From contig NC_132916.1 in assembly GCF_047675955.1 (NCBI RefSeq), positions 69,495,481 through 69,559,480 of the forward strand: DNA of 64,000 nucleotides, read 5' to 3'. Under the pieces are notes generated by a model. That model made no database searches, had not been told where the DNA came from, and saw only the letters and a program-made list of their open reading frames with translations. The stretch is from Chlorocebus sabaeus. Its lineage: Eukaryota > Chordata > Mammalia > Primates > Cercopithecidae. Shown piece by piece: positions 47,225 to 58,466 of the stretch; position 1 is the first letter of the stretch, and each line of letters begins with the position of its first letter. Both the position numbers and the translations under genes were made by a program.

Positions 47225-47360
47225 TACAAGTGCTCGGAATTTAAAGCAGAAAATGATCTTAGGAGGCCTTCTCCTCCTACTCTGTTTCTAGATTTTAGAA
47301 ATTGAGTTTACAAAGAGCTAAATTGTTCCTGGTTATACAGCAACTTAGTGGATGAAGCAA
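47225..47360 (+). repeat. MIR-like SINE fragment
   Basis: 'aattgagtttacaaagagctaaattg...ggttatacagcaacttagtgg' fits the MIR core, diverged. Confidence 0.5.
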
Positions 47361-48845
47361 ACATCTAACTCAATACAAGAGGCCCCTTTCCCGTTTTCTT
47401 CCTTTCCTCTCCATTTGTTTTTCTGTTCTTTTCTTTACCCTTCAGCATTTTCCTTCTCTTCCCTCTTCTTCATTTATCATGTCTTGGGTCAAATGGAAAT
47501 TCATGAAAATTATATATTTTCACATGGAGGATTGAGCTAATGCTTACATAGCCTGAGCTTAAATTTTTAGAATTCTGACACCTAAAAGGAGAAATATTGT
47601 GTGTCCAATTAATAGACACATCTAATTCTCAAGGATAATGGAGTATATAGACAGAATGCAAAACTCCTCTTGGCTTTATATTCAACATGAATCTGTGCCA
47701 GAGTTTCAGTTATCAATATTAGTATGTAACAAAATGTTCCTTTCTCATACAGAGTTAATCTCTCCCCTTCTGTGTCCTCAAACCACTTTGAATTTACTAG
47801 GGCTGTCACTTACCTCATATTAGAATTGAATGAGGCTGCCTGGCTGAGATATCTTCCATACTTGCTTCACAGGAGGGCCTCACCTCAGTACAATGCCTGG
47901 AACCCATCAATGTTTGCTGAATTTTTGCTCCCTCTAACATGGCAATCAAATGTTCACAATGGAGAAGCAAGTGTCTGAAGAATCCAAGTTTGTATAGTCA
48001 TGGAGAATAGGCTCTAGGCCAGAGTCAAATGAGTTTGCCGCTTTCAGCATACCTGGGAAAAGGAGGGGCTCCGTGGGCAGCTTTTCCAGCAACAATGAGG
48101 AACATGCTTCCAGGGAGCAGGACTTTATGCTAAAGTCCCCCATAAAATAAGGTGTAAAGCAATTGAGTATCTTTCCTGAGAGTCCAGAATGGCGTTTTAT
48201 GGTTTTTGAGGCATGGTCCAATTTGGATGATTTCATTTTAAAATTTTATTTACTTTTTTCTAATTTCAAAGTCCTTTTAGAAGACCAAAAGTTTGACCCT
48301 CCCTTCAAAAGGTTGATGCCACTTCTGTGAGTGTGGCCTGGATTTATATTGTCTCTGACCTGGGACATTTAACTTTAACTGGCACCACTGCACACACTTG
48401 GGTTGTGATTCCTGCCTTCTCTTCCTCTTCTCTGGACTCCAGCTTGAGATCAAGATGGGTTGGCATTGTTAGGGTACCCCCTCTACAGATGACCTCCCAC
48501 AGTCCCCCAGGAAGACATGGGATATTTTCACCAGCCTCATTCACTCACCAGCCTCATTCACTCACCTCCAGCAGAAAGAAGTGAAGTCCTCTCCATTTTA
48601 ACTTAGCTTCCAGCCTGGTCAAGAGAAAAGACTTTCAGACCTCCCTCTAAATCAGCTGCAGTGATAGAAAGCAGACTAGGTAACTTCATCATGAGAGGGA
48701 AGGACCTCATTGCAGGAAACAAAAGTCACATGGGAGTTAAGACTCCTGAAAGAAGCACTTTTATTTTCTTCAAGAATTGACAAATCTCTGCCTCCTGTGA
48801 TGTTTCATGCAAATGTTCTGACAGTGCTATTTTCCCTTCCCACAG

Positions 48846-48854
48846 GCAATGTGA
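48846..48854 (+). CDS. UTRN: UTRN last coding exon, end of frame
   Basis: GCA ATG TGA gives A, M and stop, completing the utrophin C-terminus PNVPSRPQAM. Acceptor CCCTTCCCACAG. The exon continues as the 3' UTR. Confidence 0.97.
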   Translation, partial: AM

Positions 48855-49391
48855 TTCGGCCAGCCAATGTTTCCTGAGATACAGTGTTGCCCTTTTCAGC
48901 AAATGCCAATTCCAAGTTCCATTTAATCAGAAGCTCCATGGCTCCGTGGCCCACAGTGTTGAGTGCTGACTATGTGTTCTACTGAAAGAGTAAAACACTG
49001 CCTATCCAAAGAGAAATGGATATTTTGTTTTTATAATAACCATATATTATTGTTTTCTTCTTCCCTTTCTATGCAAGTGTAAATTAATGAACAGAGAGGT
49101 ATTTGGAAATGGGAATACATTTGTCACGGATTTGTATAATGTATACAGCATTGGGAAAGTGGGTGGGGGCTTTCTAATATGATACCATCTTTTTAATAAC
49201 TATGACAAAGCTTACATAAGAATTAGAAGACCACTTTACATTTTTACATTCCTTCTGCTGTTCTTATTAACGTTGCACAGTAACTTCATTATTTCTTTGA
49301 CTCTTTCACCACAATGTTTTGGTTATTTATAATTTATCAGCCATATAACCAAATAGATCCCATGTATTTGTTTCCGTGATTTGGCCACATT

Positions 49392-49397
49392 AATAAA
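49392..49397 (+). terminator. Candidate proximal polyadenylation signal AATAAA
   Basis: AATAAA in TTAATAAATTC, about 540 nt after the stop; a second candidate is 49523-49528. Confidence 0.3.
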
Positions 49398-50708
49398 TTC
49401 ATAAATTTCGATCAAATATCTTATATATATACACATATGGTTTAAGCTACAGCCCTGTGTATGCCTTTTAACTTTATTTGACGTTGCCCATTTACTTCTT
49501 TGCTGTCCACTTGGATAACCGTAATAAAAATCCTATGGGCCTAAATGACATTTCTTTTGGGATATTTTTTCCTGCATTTTATTCCCTTTTTATGTAAGTA
49601 GGAATTAATTATTTATTTAATGTCTTAATCTATTTGATAAAGAAGACTACGTTATGATAATCTCAAAGATCATATTACCAAAGGTTGCCCACTTAAGCAT
49701 GTTTTCATTTTGACACAGAAACAAACTTTAGTACAATCTTTCCTAGTTCCCATGTCTTAATTTTCATCATTATATGCACAGCACACCTTCACCTATGGTG
49801 ATACCAGAACACATCATTGTCTTTAGTTTCCTTCAAAGATAATTTTATTGTTGTTTTGTATTTTCAAGTCCTTAATAGTTCTTAAATCTCCTAGTTGTTT
49901 TCTTACTGAAAGCGGCCACACATTTAGTGCACAGCTTGTTTTACCTTTTGGGTGAAAGATCAGATGTTTTTATACCCTTCACTTGATCAATATATTTGGA
50001 AAGAATGTTTATCAAATATGTCACTGCTTCTACAGAAAAATGAAATTAATGCTCACGTGATAGTACTTCCACCTACATCTTTGAGTGCATTCAATTAAGT
50101 ATTTTGGTTTAGCTTCTGATTTAATGTTTAATTGATTCAGTTTAAACATGTTACTTAATTACCAAATGTAGAGGAACCAAAAAAAAAAAGTGAAAATAAT
50201 ATGTGTTGATTCAAACATATTTGCTTTTAAAACATAAAGACATTTTAACTTTGGGTTCTCTTTAGCTGGGATCTGGCCAGAAAGAGGCTTAAAGTTAGAA
50301 ATTGCTATTATTTTAGAATAGGTTGGGTGGGTTGGGGGGCAAGGGTGTCTATTTGCAGCAGAGATATTTTGAAAAGAAGAAAATTGTTTTATATAAAAGG
50401 AAAGCCATGACCACCTTTCTACCTCAGATCCATCTTCATCCATTGCATTGGAAACTGCTTTATGCTGCTGCAGTCTGCAAAGTCTACAGCTTTTATCAGG
50501 CCATGTCATACCCAAGAAAGCACCTATTTAAAGAAAAAACAATTCCCTGAACTCTCAACTCCAAGTTGTAGATTTGGTGTCTTCCTTGTTCCTACTTTAA
50601 AAAGTCATGTATTAATTTTCTTTCTGCCTGCATTTGTATGCAAAATGTCCTCTATCTGCTATTAAGGAAAAGCTACGTAAAACACTACATTGTAACCTTC
50701 TAAGTAAT

Positions 50709-50718
50709 AATAAATAAA
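50709..50718 (+). terminator. Overlapping AATAAA polyadenylation signals
   Basis: AATAAATAAA: two overlapping hexamers about 1.85 kb after the stop. Confidence 0.4.
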
Positions 50719-50835
50719 AAGAAATATATTGTAGTAACAACAATGGGAAGTAAGTATGTAGTTCTTTTGAAATATATGGTAAAGAACTAATCACAGACTA
50801 TCATCATCTGGTTACATATTGTATTTTTCATCCTG

Positions 50836-50841
50836 AATAAA
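50836..50841 (+). terminator. Candidate distal polyadenylation signal AATAAA
   Basis: CCTGAATAAAAGTGATTTTA. It is the last AATAAA in the repeat-free block before 51 kb and the most likely main signal by position. Confidence 0.5.
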
Positions 50842-50860
50842 AGTGATTTTAACACAAGAT

Positions 50861-51533
50861 GACTTTGATATTCTTCAGCTGGGTTCACTGATAGAATCTG
50901 AGTTTTGAATGCACATTTATGAAATAAAGATATAGAGAGAGCCTGTATCTTGATGTATCTACATATTTTCCTGCAGTTTCTCTCATACACACTAATACAG
51001 TCTCCTGTTGCTCTTATTCCCTCTCTGTCCCCCATCTCTTACACATACATATAATTACATGATTCTCAATTTATTTTATAGATAGAAGGCTGTTTGATAA
51101 AAGTAATATTGGATGTAAAGATGTGTACATAAACCCTATTGAGTGTTTTAATAACTAGTTGCTATTGACATGAAGTTCCTTTCAAATCTACTTTTAGTTT
51201 CATGCTCTCAAATACTGTGTGATTTTTATCCAAACTAGTAGGTTTAATCAATTTCTGAAGCCATTCAGTGGGAAACAATGTTGAGAATCATGTTGCTTGA
51301 TTCTAAAATTAAAAGCTGTCTATGAACTAGAAAAATCATCTAAAATATAATTTGTTAAAATAAAGAAGACTGATACATTCTGATGAACAAACATTTTAAA
51401 CATCCTGTGTACCATTAAGTACTGCTGACATTAAGCATTCCTGAGAAAACACTTGATTTCTAGCAACTTGTTGACTAGGTAGCTGAAAATAGAAGTGAGA
51501 ACAAACCAGTTTTGCTTTCATACTGCTGTGGTT
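50861..51533. other. Intergenic, no recognisable element
   Basis: Unique AT-rich sequence with a further AATAAA at 51359-51364. Some of it could still be 3' UTR if a longer form exists. Confidence 0.45.
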
Positions 51534-51907
51534 TGAATATGTCACCCACAGTTCATGTGTTGAAAATTTAATCCCCAATTCCATAGTGTTGAGGGGTATG
51601 ACCTTTAAGAAGTTATTGGATCATGAGGTTAGAGGTCATTAATGGATTAATGTCATCACAGAAGTGTGTTTGCTATCTCAAGTGGGTTTATTACGAAAGC
51701 ATGTTGGGTTCTCTCACCTTCTCTTGCATGCTGTCTACCTTGTCATCTTCCACCACAGGATGACACAGCAAGACAGGCCTTACCAGATGCTGGCACCTTG
51801 ATATTGGACTTCCCAGCCTCCAGAACTCTGAGAAATAAATTTCTTTTCTTTGTAAATTACCCAATCTGTGGTATTCTGTTATAGCAACACAAAATAGACT
51901 ACAGACA
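51534..51907 (+). mobile_element. Solitary MaLR LTR (MLT1/MST type)
   Basis: Starts TGCTGTGGTTTGAATATGTC and ends AAAATAGACTACAGACA. Internal landmarks: CAGTTCATGTGTTGAAAAT, GATGCTGGCACCTTGATATT, CCAGCCTCCAGAACTCTGAG, AATAAATTTC, TGTGGTATTCTGTTATAGCA. The flanks CATAC/TATAC agree at 4 of 5 bases as a possible target-site duplication. Confidence 0.75.
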
Positions 51908-51994
51908 TATACTGTGCCTTCAGGTTGTTATATATCACAAATATATATATATATGTTACAATCAAGACACAGTATACTATATATACTGTGAAGG

Positions 51995-52027
51995 CATAGA
52001 GATAGATAGATGATAGATTAGATAGAT

Positions 52028-52073
<46 letters not shown>

Positions 52074-52092
52074 GATAGACAGATAGATAATC
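51995..52092 (-). repeat. (GATA)n microsatellite
   Basis: About 20 GATA units, with imperfect units at both ends (GATGATAGA), preceded by a short (AT)n at 51943-51955. Confidence 0.95.
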
Positions 52093-52364
52093 TTTGTAGT
52101 TTGCTCTTGGGTAGCTTTTCTCCCACCCACATTCACTGTTTCAGTATGCCAGCTTTTTCAGAGGCCTTTCTAAATTCATTAGTGGAGAATTTAATGATAA
52201 TACAGTAAACTACCACTAACACTACTACTTAAACCTATGAGTAGGGTCCAAGAGCTTCACTGACATATAACATCAGCTTATGTTTTTGTGAGGTTAATTA
52301 AGTGACCAGAAGGAGGCTGCTACGGAGAGCAGGAGGTAATCACAATTACATTGCATCCACTGCC

Positions 52365-52910
52365 TGTGGTATCAGTTATGTATTGCCACAGTCATGCTGC
52401 ATGGGAGCCATAAAACCCATTCATTATAATAAACATTTATTTAGCTTATGGTATATGGGGTTCAGCTACTCCAGGCAGACTCTTCTGATCTCAATTAGAC
52501 TTGCTCACACATTTGTGGCCAGCTTTGGATCACTTGAGGGCTCTGCTGATCTTGGCTGGGCTGCACTCAGGTCTGAGAGCTGACTAGCTGTTGACCAATG
52601 TGGCATGGTTAACCTAGGATGACTGGGAACACTTGGATGAGTTCCTTGATCCACTAGCAGACTAACCTAGGGATATTCTCATGCAATGGCAGAAGTGTGG
52701 GCATGCAGAAGGAGGCCTTTGCTGAAAAGTGGCACATCTTTACTTCAGCCAAATTCTGTTGGTCAAAGCAAATTACAAGTCTTGGTATGGGGAATACATT
52801 TCATGTCTGTACTGAGAGAAACTGTAAAAGTCCAGGACAAAGGATAGGTATAGCTACAGAAAGCGTAATGAATTGGTGGCCATTAGGTTTCACCATGTAA
52901 ACCTTAAGAT
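52365..52910. repeat. Old LTR-like repeat, family not named
   Basis: 'atcagttatgtattgccaca', 'taaacatttatttagcttatgg', 'gatcttggctgggctgcactcagg' and 'ggtggccattaggtttcacca' follow the order of an old mammalian LTR. Ends not defined. Confidence 0.4.
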
Positions 52911-53630
52911 AGGCTAAGCGGAGAACTTGGAGCCAGAACATAAAGTATCCATTTCCTTAGGCTTCATGTCCACTGCTCCAGTGGACGGAAACAGCAGTAG
53001 CTTCTTTACAGGGGCGTCTTTTAAAACAAAGGTCAAGAAGATCAGCCCTTTCACTCCAAGCTAACAAAGCAATTTCAAAAAAGAAAAAACAAGTAGGAAA
53101 ATTATCATGCCTGTGCCTAAAGTCCTAAGAGAAGAAGACCTCAAAACTTACAGCAAAATTAGGAAAAATAAAAATAGGAAAGAAAAGAAAACTATGTGAG
53201 AAAGGGAATAAAGATGCGACAATAAACTGCTCGGATGAACCTTTGTTCAGTTTTAATTGTTAAAAAATTTTAGTTGGAAGAACACACAACATATAGGAGG
53301 CTCCTCACTTTGACCAAATCAGTAGGGCACATGTGATACAGTGCCCCTTCCAAGGGGCATGTTTAGAAACATGAAATGTATTTGCACTTTGCATAAACTA
53401 ACAAACTTAGCTCTAATTTCTCATTTTGGAGGCCTTCAAATTGTGGCATATTTTAGGGTATTTGCGGTTGACACATATGCTTAAATTCAGATATTCTTTT
53501 AAAGACAGCTGCTTTTTTGGTAGTTTTGAATTTTGTGGGTAATTAGGAGAAATGAACTGAAAATTTGCCTTCAGCTTGGCTCTGTTCTCATATATCTGTC
53601 CTCAGAAATCACAAATTTTGAATTTGTAAT
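52911..53630. other. Intergenic, no recognisable element
   Basis: Nothing identified beyond A-rich stretches near 53075-53200. Confidence 0.45.
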
Positions 53631-54142
53631 TGTATTAGAGTTCTCCAGAGAAACAGAACCAATAGGATAGATATAGATATGTAGAAAGAGATTGATTATG
53701 AAATATTGGCTGACATGAATGTGGAGGCTGAGAAGTCCCACCATCTGTTGTCTGCAAGCTGGAAGCCCAGGAAAGCTGATGGGTAAGTTCAGTCCAAATC
53801 CCAAAACCTGAGAACTAGGGGGACAAATGGTGCAAGTCCTAATCTCAGCCTAAAAGCCTGAGAACCTGGAGTGCTGATGTCTCAAGGCAAGAGAAGACGG
53901 CCTTCCAGGCTTACACAGGAAGACCAGATCTGCCCTTCCCCCCACCTTTTTGTTCTATTCCAGCCCTCAGTGGACTGGATGATGCTTTCACATTGGTTAG
54001 GGCAATCTTCTTTACTCAGTGTACCAATTCAAATGCTAATCTCTTCCACAAACATCCTCACAGACATACCCAGAAATAACATTTTGCCAGCTAGCTGGTC
54101 ATCCCTTACCCCAGTCAAGTTGACACATAAAGTTAACCACCA
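53631..54142 (-). mobile_element. Solitary ERVL-type LTR (MLT2-related), antisense
   Basis: Starts TGTATTAGAGTTCTCCAGAG, with AACAGAACCAATAGGATAGA, TGGAGGCTGAGAAGTCCCA, TTTTGTTCTATTCCAGCCCT and CCCAGTCAAGTTGACACATA, ending TTAACCACCA. It is related to, but a different subfamily from, the LTR at 11773-12330. Confidence 0.7.
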
Positions 54143-54331
54143 TAATAATTAAATGAGAAGAGTTTCCAGGTTGCCATGGGATGTAATTACACTTAGTCCT
54201 TGATATTATTTTTTCTAGGGCCATTTTTCAAAAAATACTAAAATATTGATTTTTAAATGTTTTGTTTTTTTCTTTGCCTAATTACGAATAGGAATTTCCC
54301 GGCTTCTCCTGTAACTGACTAAAACATCCAA

Positions 54332-54643
54332 GGCCAAGCATGGTGGCTCATGCCTGTAATCTCAGCACTTTGAGAGGCTGAGGCAGGAGGACCACTTGAG
54401 GCTGGGAGTTCTAGACCAGCCTGTGCAACATAGTGAAGCCCCTGTCTCTACTTAAAAAAAAAAAAAAAAAAAAAAAAAATTGTTTTAGTTAGGCAGGTAT
54501 GGTGGTACTTGCCTATAGTCCTAACTACTCAGGAGGCTGAGGTGGGAGGATTACTTGAGTCCAGTAGTTTGAGGTTACAGTGAACTGTGATCACACCACT
54601 GCACTCTAGCCTGGGTCACAGAGCAAAATCCTATCTCTAAAAA
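54332..54643 (+). mobile_element. AluJ with long middle A tract
   Basis: GGCCAAGCATGGTGGCTCAT through a 26-base A linker to CAGAGCAAAATCCTATCTCT. Substitutions such as GGCTGGGAGTTCTAGACCAG suggest the old J branch. Confidence 0.9.
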
Positions 54644-55790
54644 ATGATAAAATATCCAGTTTGGAATGTGACTGCCATGTAATAAATAGAACTATAAGAA
54701 CCATTTATTTTCTCTCCTCCAACTCCTCCATTTTGAAGGTCTGGCTCCTTTGCATGCAGGTAAAAGCTTCCTCACATTTCTCTTCAGATATTTTATTCTT
54801 TTTTTAAGAAGAACAGTGCCATAGATTGATTGTCACAACCTATTTGAAATATTTTATAACTCTATTCCTTTAGTGTTTTGAGAAAGCATGTACTAATTCT
54901 TAAATTTATTTCTCATAATATTGATAACAAAAGGAATTCTATATAGCAATTATCAGAAATATGCCCTGTGAATAGGAACTAATTCTCTTGAGATTAGTCA
55001 TTAAGTATCAGTTCTCTTTAGTTTTATCACCAACCATAGATAAATGGAGTTCCTGAATCAGAACAGCTTAGGACCAAACCCACACGTACAAGGACACCAG
55101 AGTGCATGTCACTGTATTTGTCCTAGCCTCAGAGACAAATTGTTTAGTTATTTTAACCTTACCTGGTTTTGCAAGTTTAAACACAGCTGTGTATTAGAGC
55201 AGTAAATTGTGGTCCTCATAGCACCCTCCTCAGAATCATCTGGAGTCTGGGCAGACTCTCCCCAAAAATACTGAATATGAACCTTCGCAGACCGTGCTCA
55301 GGAATCTGTGTTATATATGTCTGCTGGTTCCAGATAAATGCCACCAAAATAAGCTATTGACAGTACAAAGCTGTGCTATTTTTAAAAGCCATAAGAGAAC
55401 AGTCCTTGACAGTTTTTGTGGCATCTCACAGGGGAAACGGCTTGATCAGGTTTGCATAAGGAGAATGCTGTAATAGTTGTAGACTGGAAGACATGGCAAG
55501 GCAAGGGTTTTCAAGCAAAGATTTGAAGAATCTTGGGGAAAAGAGCTGTTAGATAGTGTTGAATAATAGCTTGATGTTCATACAAGTGAAGTTTTAGAAA
55601 ATTTTTGGAACAGATAATTAAGTTATTATAGTCATGATGTTAAGACAGAGGAATATCAAAGCTATATTACTGAAGATAATGAACTCATAACGTCATGTCA
55701 ATGTAGGGAAAGCTGCATGGGTGTAAGATGCCTTTGGTTCTCAGCTTCTTCAGCCTGAGTTAAAGAATAAATCATTAATATCTGGAGGCA
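54644..55790. other. Intergenic, no recognisable element
   Basis: No gene or named repeat. The missing downstream (3') LTR of the antisense retrovirus might be sought here, but I cannot identify it. Confidence 0.4.
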
Positions 55791-56424
55791 GGGTCAAGCC
55801 ACACCTCCACCGCAATTTGCAGTGTCATGATTGTGTATTATATTCCCAGGATGGTCTTTTCAACCACTGTAAGTGTCAAGTTTTCCTGTTCTTTTTGTTG
55901 GATGATCATTTGTTGGACCGTTATATGGGACAATGGCTGCACAGAGTATGCAAAATGCTGGGGATCACAAATCCAAATTCTGCAACCCAGAAAAAGAGCT
56001 GCTATAAAAATGAGCTGCTGATTAAAGCTGCTCTGTTCTCAACCACCACTTGCTCAATTTCCTGAACCTTACAGGCCAGAGCTTCTATAGCCTTGGTGGT
56101 ATTGCCTAACTCCCCTGCTAGTGTATGAAGTATAGTATGTATGATTCTCTTAACTTTTTGGACATATCTCTTGAAAGAGAAGAAAGTAATCTAGAACACT
56201 CCTTGAACAGTTATGGCTCCAAATCAAGTTGAAATTTTTAGCCTTCTTGAAATGTTATCAAACTATCTCTTTGTCCAAGAAAAAAACTGATTGGCCAAAA
56301 TATATTCTGAGTGATATCAGAGATTATTCAGAAAGTGGACATCAGTTTAACAACACAAGGAGCCCCTAATCCAGACAGTAGCCAAAAATCCAATACTTAT
56401 CACTGGGGGACCATCCAATAATCT

Positions 56425-56448
56425 TTTTTTTTTTTTTTTTTTTTTTTA
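56425..56448. repeat. Poly-T run
   Basis: About 23 T with no Alu or L1 attached. It may be the tail of a lost element or an expanded tract. Confidence 0.85.
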
Positions 56449-56757
56449 AGCCAAAATATCCTTATGAAACACTGTTGAACCCTTGCCAAGCAATTCTGAA
56501 CAATTTTTATACAATTCATCAAAAGTGGCAAGACACCAGACAATGAAATTTGTAGTACTGATATCATTAGATAGAGATAAAGAGAAGGGAAAGTGTGCCT
56601 TTTAAGAGCTGCAAAAGTTTAAGACAGCCACCAAGTATATACCCTCTGTTTCCAAGTTCTATTTCTGTGAAAGTTCAGTGACAAAGACTAGCTTTCATGA
56701 AAGTTCCCCGAATATAGTCTTGGTGGGGGTAGGAACCAACTTTTCTAGGTATGATAT

Positions 56758-57118
56758 TGATATGTTTTGGCTCTGTATCCCCACCCAAATCTCACCTTGA
56801 ATTGTAATAATCTCCACATGTCAAGGGCAGGACCAGGTGGAGATAATTGACTCATGAAGATGGTTTCCCTCACACTGTTCTCATGATAATGAATAAGTCT
56901 CATGAAATCTGTTGGTTTTTACAAATGGAAGTTCCCCTGCACAAGCTCTCTTGCCTACCACCACGTAAGAAGTGAGTTTGCTACTCATTTATCTTCTCCA
57001 ACGATTGTGAGACCTCCCTCAGCCATGTGGAACTGTGAGTCCATTAAACCTCTTTGCTTTATAAATTACCCAGTTTCAGGTATGTCTTTATTAGCAGCAT
57101 AAAGAACAGGCTAATACA
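56758..57118 (+). mobile_element. MaLR LTR (MST/THE1 type) with adjoining internal sequence
   Basis: TGATATGTTTTGGCTCTGTA to AACAGGCTAATACA, containing CCCCACCCAAATCTCACCTT, TGAGTCCATTAAACCTCTTT and ATAAATTACCCAGTTTCAGG. It joins directly to a primer-binding-site-like sequence at 57125, so it is a 5' LTR rather than a solitary one. Confidence 0.88.
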
Positions 57119-57654
57119 GTAAATTGGTACCGGGAGTGGTTCTAGAGGAACACAATTCTAAGAATGGATTTATTTAGTTGGTTTCGGGGTTTCTGGAGGT
57201 GGCTGCTTCATCTTATTAGACCCCAAAATGCTAAGGACTTGACTTCTAATAGTGTGGAGAACACTCATAGTTCTTGGCATGAACTGTTTCGAGGGTTATG
57301 CAAAATAAATGCATTCAGTACTCTTAATTCACTGCTTGTGAGAGGCAAGGAGTTTAGTGACTCATTACACAATACTTTTGACTATTTGTGGAGAACCAAG
57401 GAATATAATTAAGTTGGTTGGTTGCTACTAAGTTCGCTAGGCGAAATGATGAAGGAAAACAATGAACTCAGGGATTCTAACTCCCTGTTCCAGAAGCATA
57501 TACTGAGCCTCAAATCTGCTAAGATTGCCTGGAGTTAGAGTCTTATCTCCTGTAGAGAAAGAGCTGAAATTTTGGAAAATCAGACACAAGCTCTTATCAT
57601 GTGAGTGACTGACCTGCAAAGAAAGGGGCGCACACAACCTCGCCAGATGTCTAC
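57119..57654 (+). mobile_element. ERVL/MaLR internal sequence with primer-binding site and gag-like fragment
   Basis: Begins with TGGTACCGGGAGTGG (57125-57139), one base from the complement of a tRNA-Leu 3' end and therefore a likely primer-binding site. Downstream is a 82-residue open frame (57164-57412) resembling the N-terminal gag region of ERVL elements, followed by more ERVL-like sequence with the frame broken. The rest of gag and all of pol are missing. The next element, the MLT2-type LTR, starts abruptly at 57655. Confidence 0.65.
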
Positions 57655-58177
57655 TGTTAAAGTGAGTGTCAACTGGATCGGATTGAATTATGCAAAGTAT
57701 TGTTCCTGGGTGTGCCTGTGAGGGTGTGGCCAAAGAAGACTAACATTTGAATCAGTGGACTGGGAGAGGCAGACCCACCCTCATTCTAGGTGGGCACCAT
57801 GTAATCAGCTGCCAGCATAAAATCTGGAATGGAAAGGGTAGACTGGCTAAGTCTTCGGGCCTCCATCTTTCTCCTGTGCTGGATGCTTTCTGCCCTTGAA
57901 AACAGACTCCAAGTTCTTCACTTTTTGGATTCTTGGACTTAACCAGTGATTTGCCAGGGGCCCTTGGGCCCTTGACCACAGACTGAAAGCTGCATTATCA
58001 AATTCCCTACCTTTGAGGTTTGGGGACTTGGACTGGCTCCCCGGCTCCCCAGGTTTCAGATGGCCTGTTGTGGGACCTCACCTTGTGATCATGTGAGTCA
58101 ATTCTCCTAACAAACTCCCTTTCATACATATGTCTATCCTATTAGTTCTGTCACTCTAGAGAACCCTGACTAATACA
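57655..58177 (+). mobile_element. ERVL LTR (MLT2 type)
   Basis: TGTTAAAGTGAGTGTCAACT to CCCTGACTAATACA, with GGTGTGGCCAAAGAAGACTA, GGGAGAGGCAGACCCACCCT, TGTGGGACCTCACCTTGTGA and CTAGAGAACCCTGACTAATA. It is the same family, opposite strand, as 11773-12330. No matching 5-bp duplication at its ends. Confidence 0.8.
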
Positions 58178-58424
58178 AATGTGATAAGGGTTTTAGATTT
58201 CCAGTGATCAGTTCTGTTGTGGTGTTTGCATCTAAAAAGTTATCTTATTGTTGAATCCTGGTACCTAAGAAGTCAACTAACTCATTACAAATAAATGATA
58301 GGAATAGAAGCAGAATATTTCCCAAAGGGATCGTGCACAAATGAAACTGTACATTTGGTTGTATGGCAGTTCTCAAAGAAATTCTAGCTAGATATTCAAT
58401 TGAGACCTGGCAGTGACTAAGAAT

Positions 58425-58466
58425 GCAAAAAAAAAAAAAAAAAACAAAAAAAAAAGAAAAAGAAAA
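58425..58466. repeat. A-rich tract
   Basis: Interrupted poly-A of about 40 bases, with no SINE attached. Confidence 0.85.

Larger units (their letters stand above)
44608..48845 (+). other. UTRN: UTRN last intron (4.2 kb)
   Basis: Contains an LTR-like repeat, (GTTTT)n and C/A homopolymer tracts, a MIR-like piece and a purine-rich stretch of unnamed ancient repeat (about 45990-47160). 47360-48840 appears unique. Confidence 0.8.
17365..50860 (+). other. UTRN: UTRN (utrophin) 3' gene portion, ten exons
   Basis: Utrophin is the autosomal relative of dystrophin. It links cortical actin to the dystroglycan complex at neuromuscular and other membranes. The visible exons encode the C-terminal 314 residues. 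Coding lengths are 137, 39, 66, 66, 159, 241, 112, 93, 23 and 9 nt; they sum to 945 and join in one frame ending at TGA 48852-48854. All splice sites are GT-AG. The size series closely follows dystrophin exons 70-79. The sequence is utrophin rather than dystrophin because of [20 protein letters not shown] in the first exon, ISMWPEHYD in the second, and the C-terminus PNVPSRPQAM. Introns are 7029, 224, 867, 7781, 361, 2612, 1479, 5954 and 4238 bp. The 3' limit is inferred from polyadenylation signals. Confidence 0.95.
48855..50860 (+). other. UTRN: UTRN 3' UTR (extent inferred)
   Basis: About 2 kb of repeat-free, AT-rich sequence after the stop, in contrast to the repeat-dense flanks, which fits a conserved 3' UTR. 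Several AATAAA hexamers could give shorter forms (49392, 49523, 50709/50713) and a distal one lies at 50836. AT-rich motifs of the ATTTATTTA kind (49606-49620) could affect mRNA stability. The end is an inference without transcript data. Confidence 0.7.
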
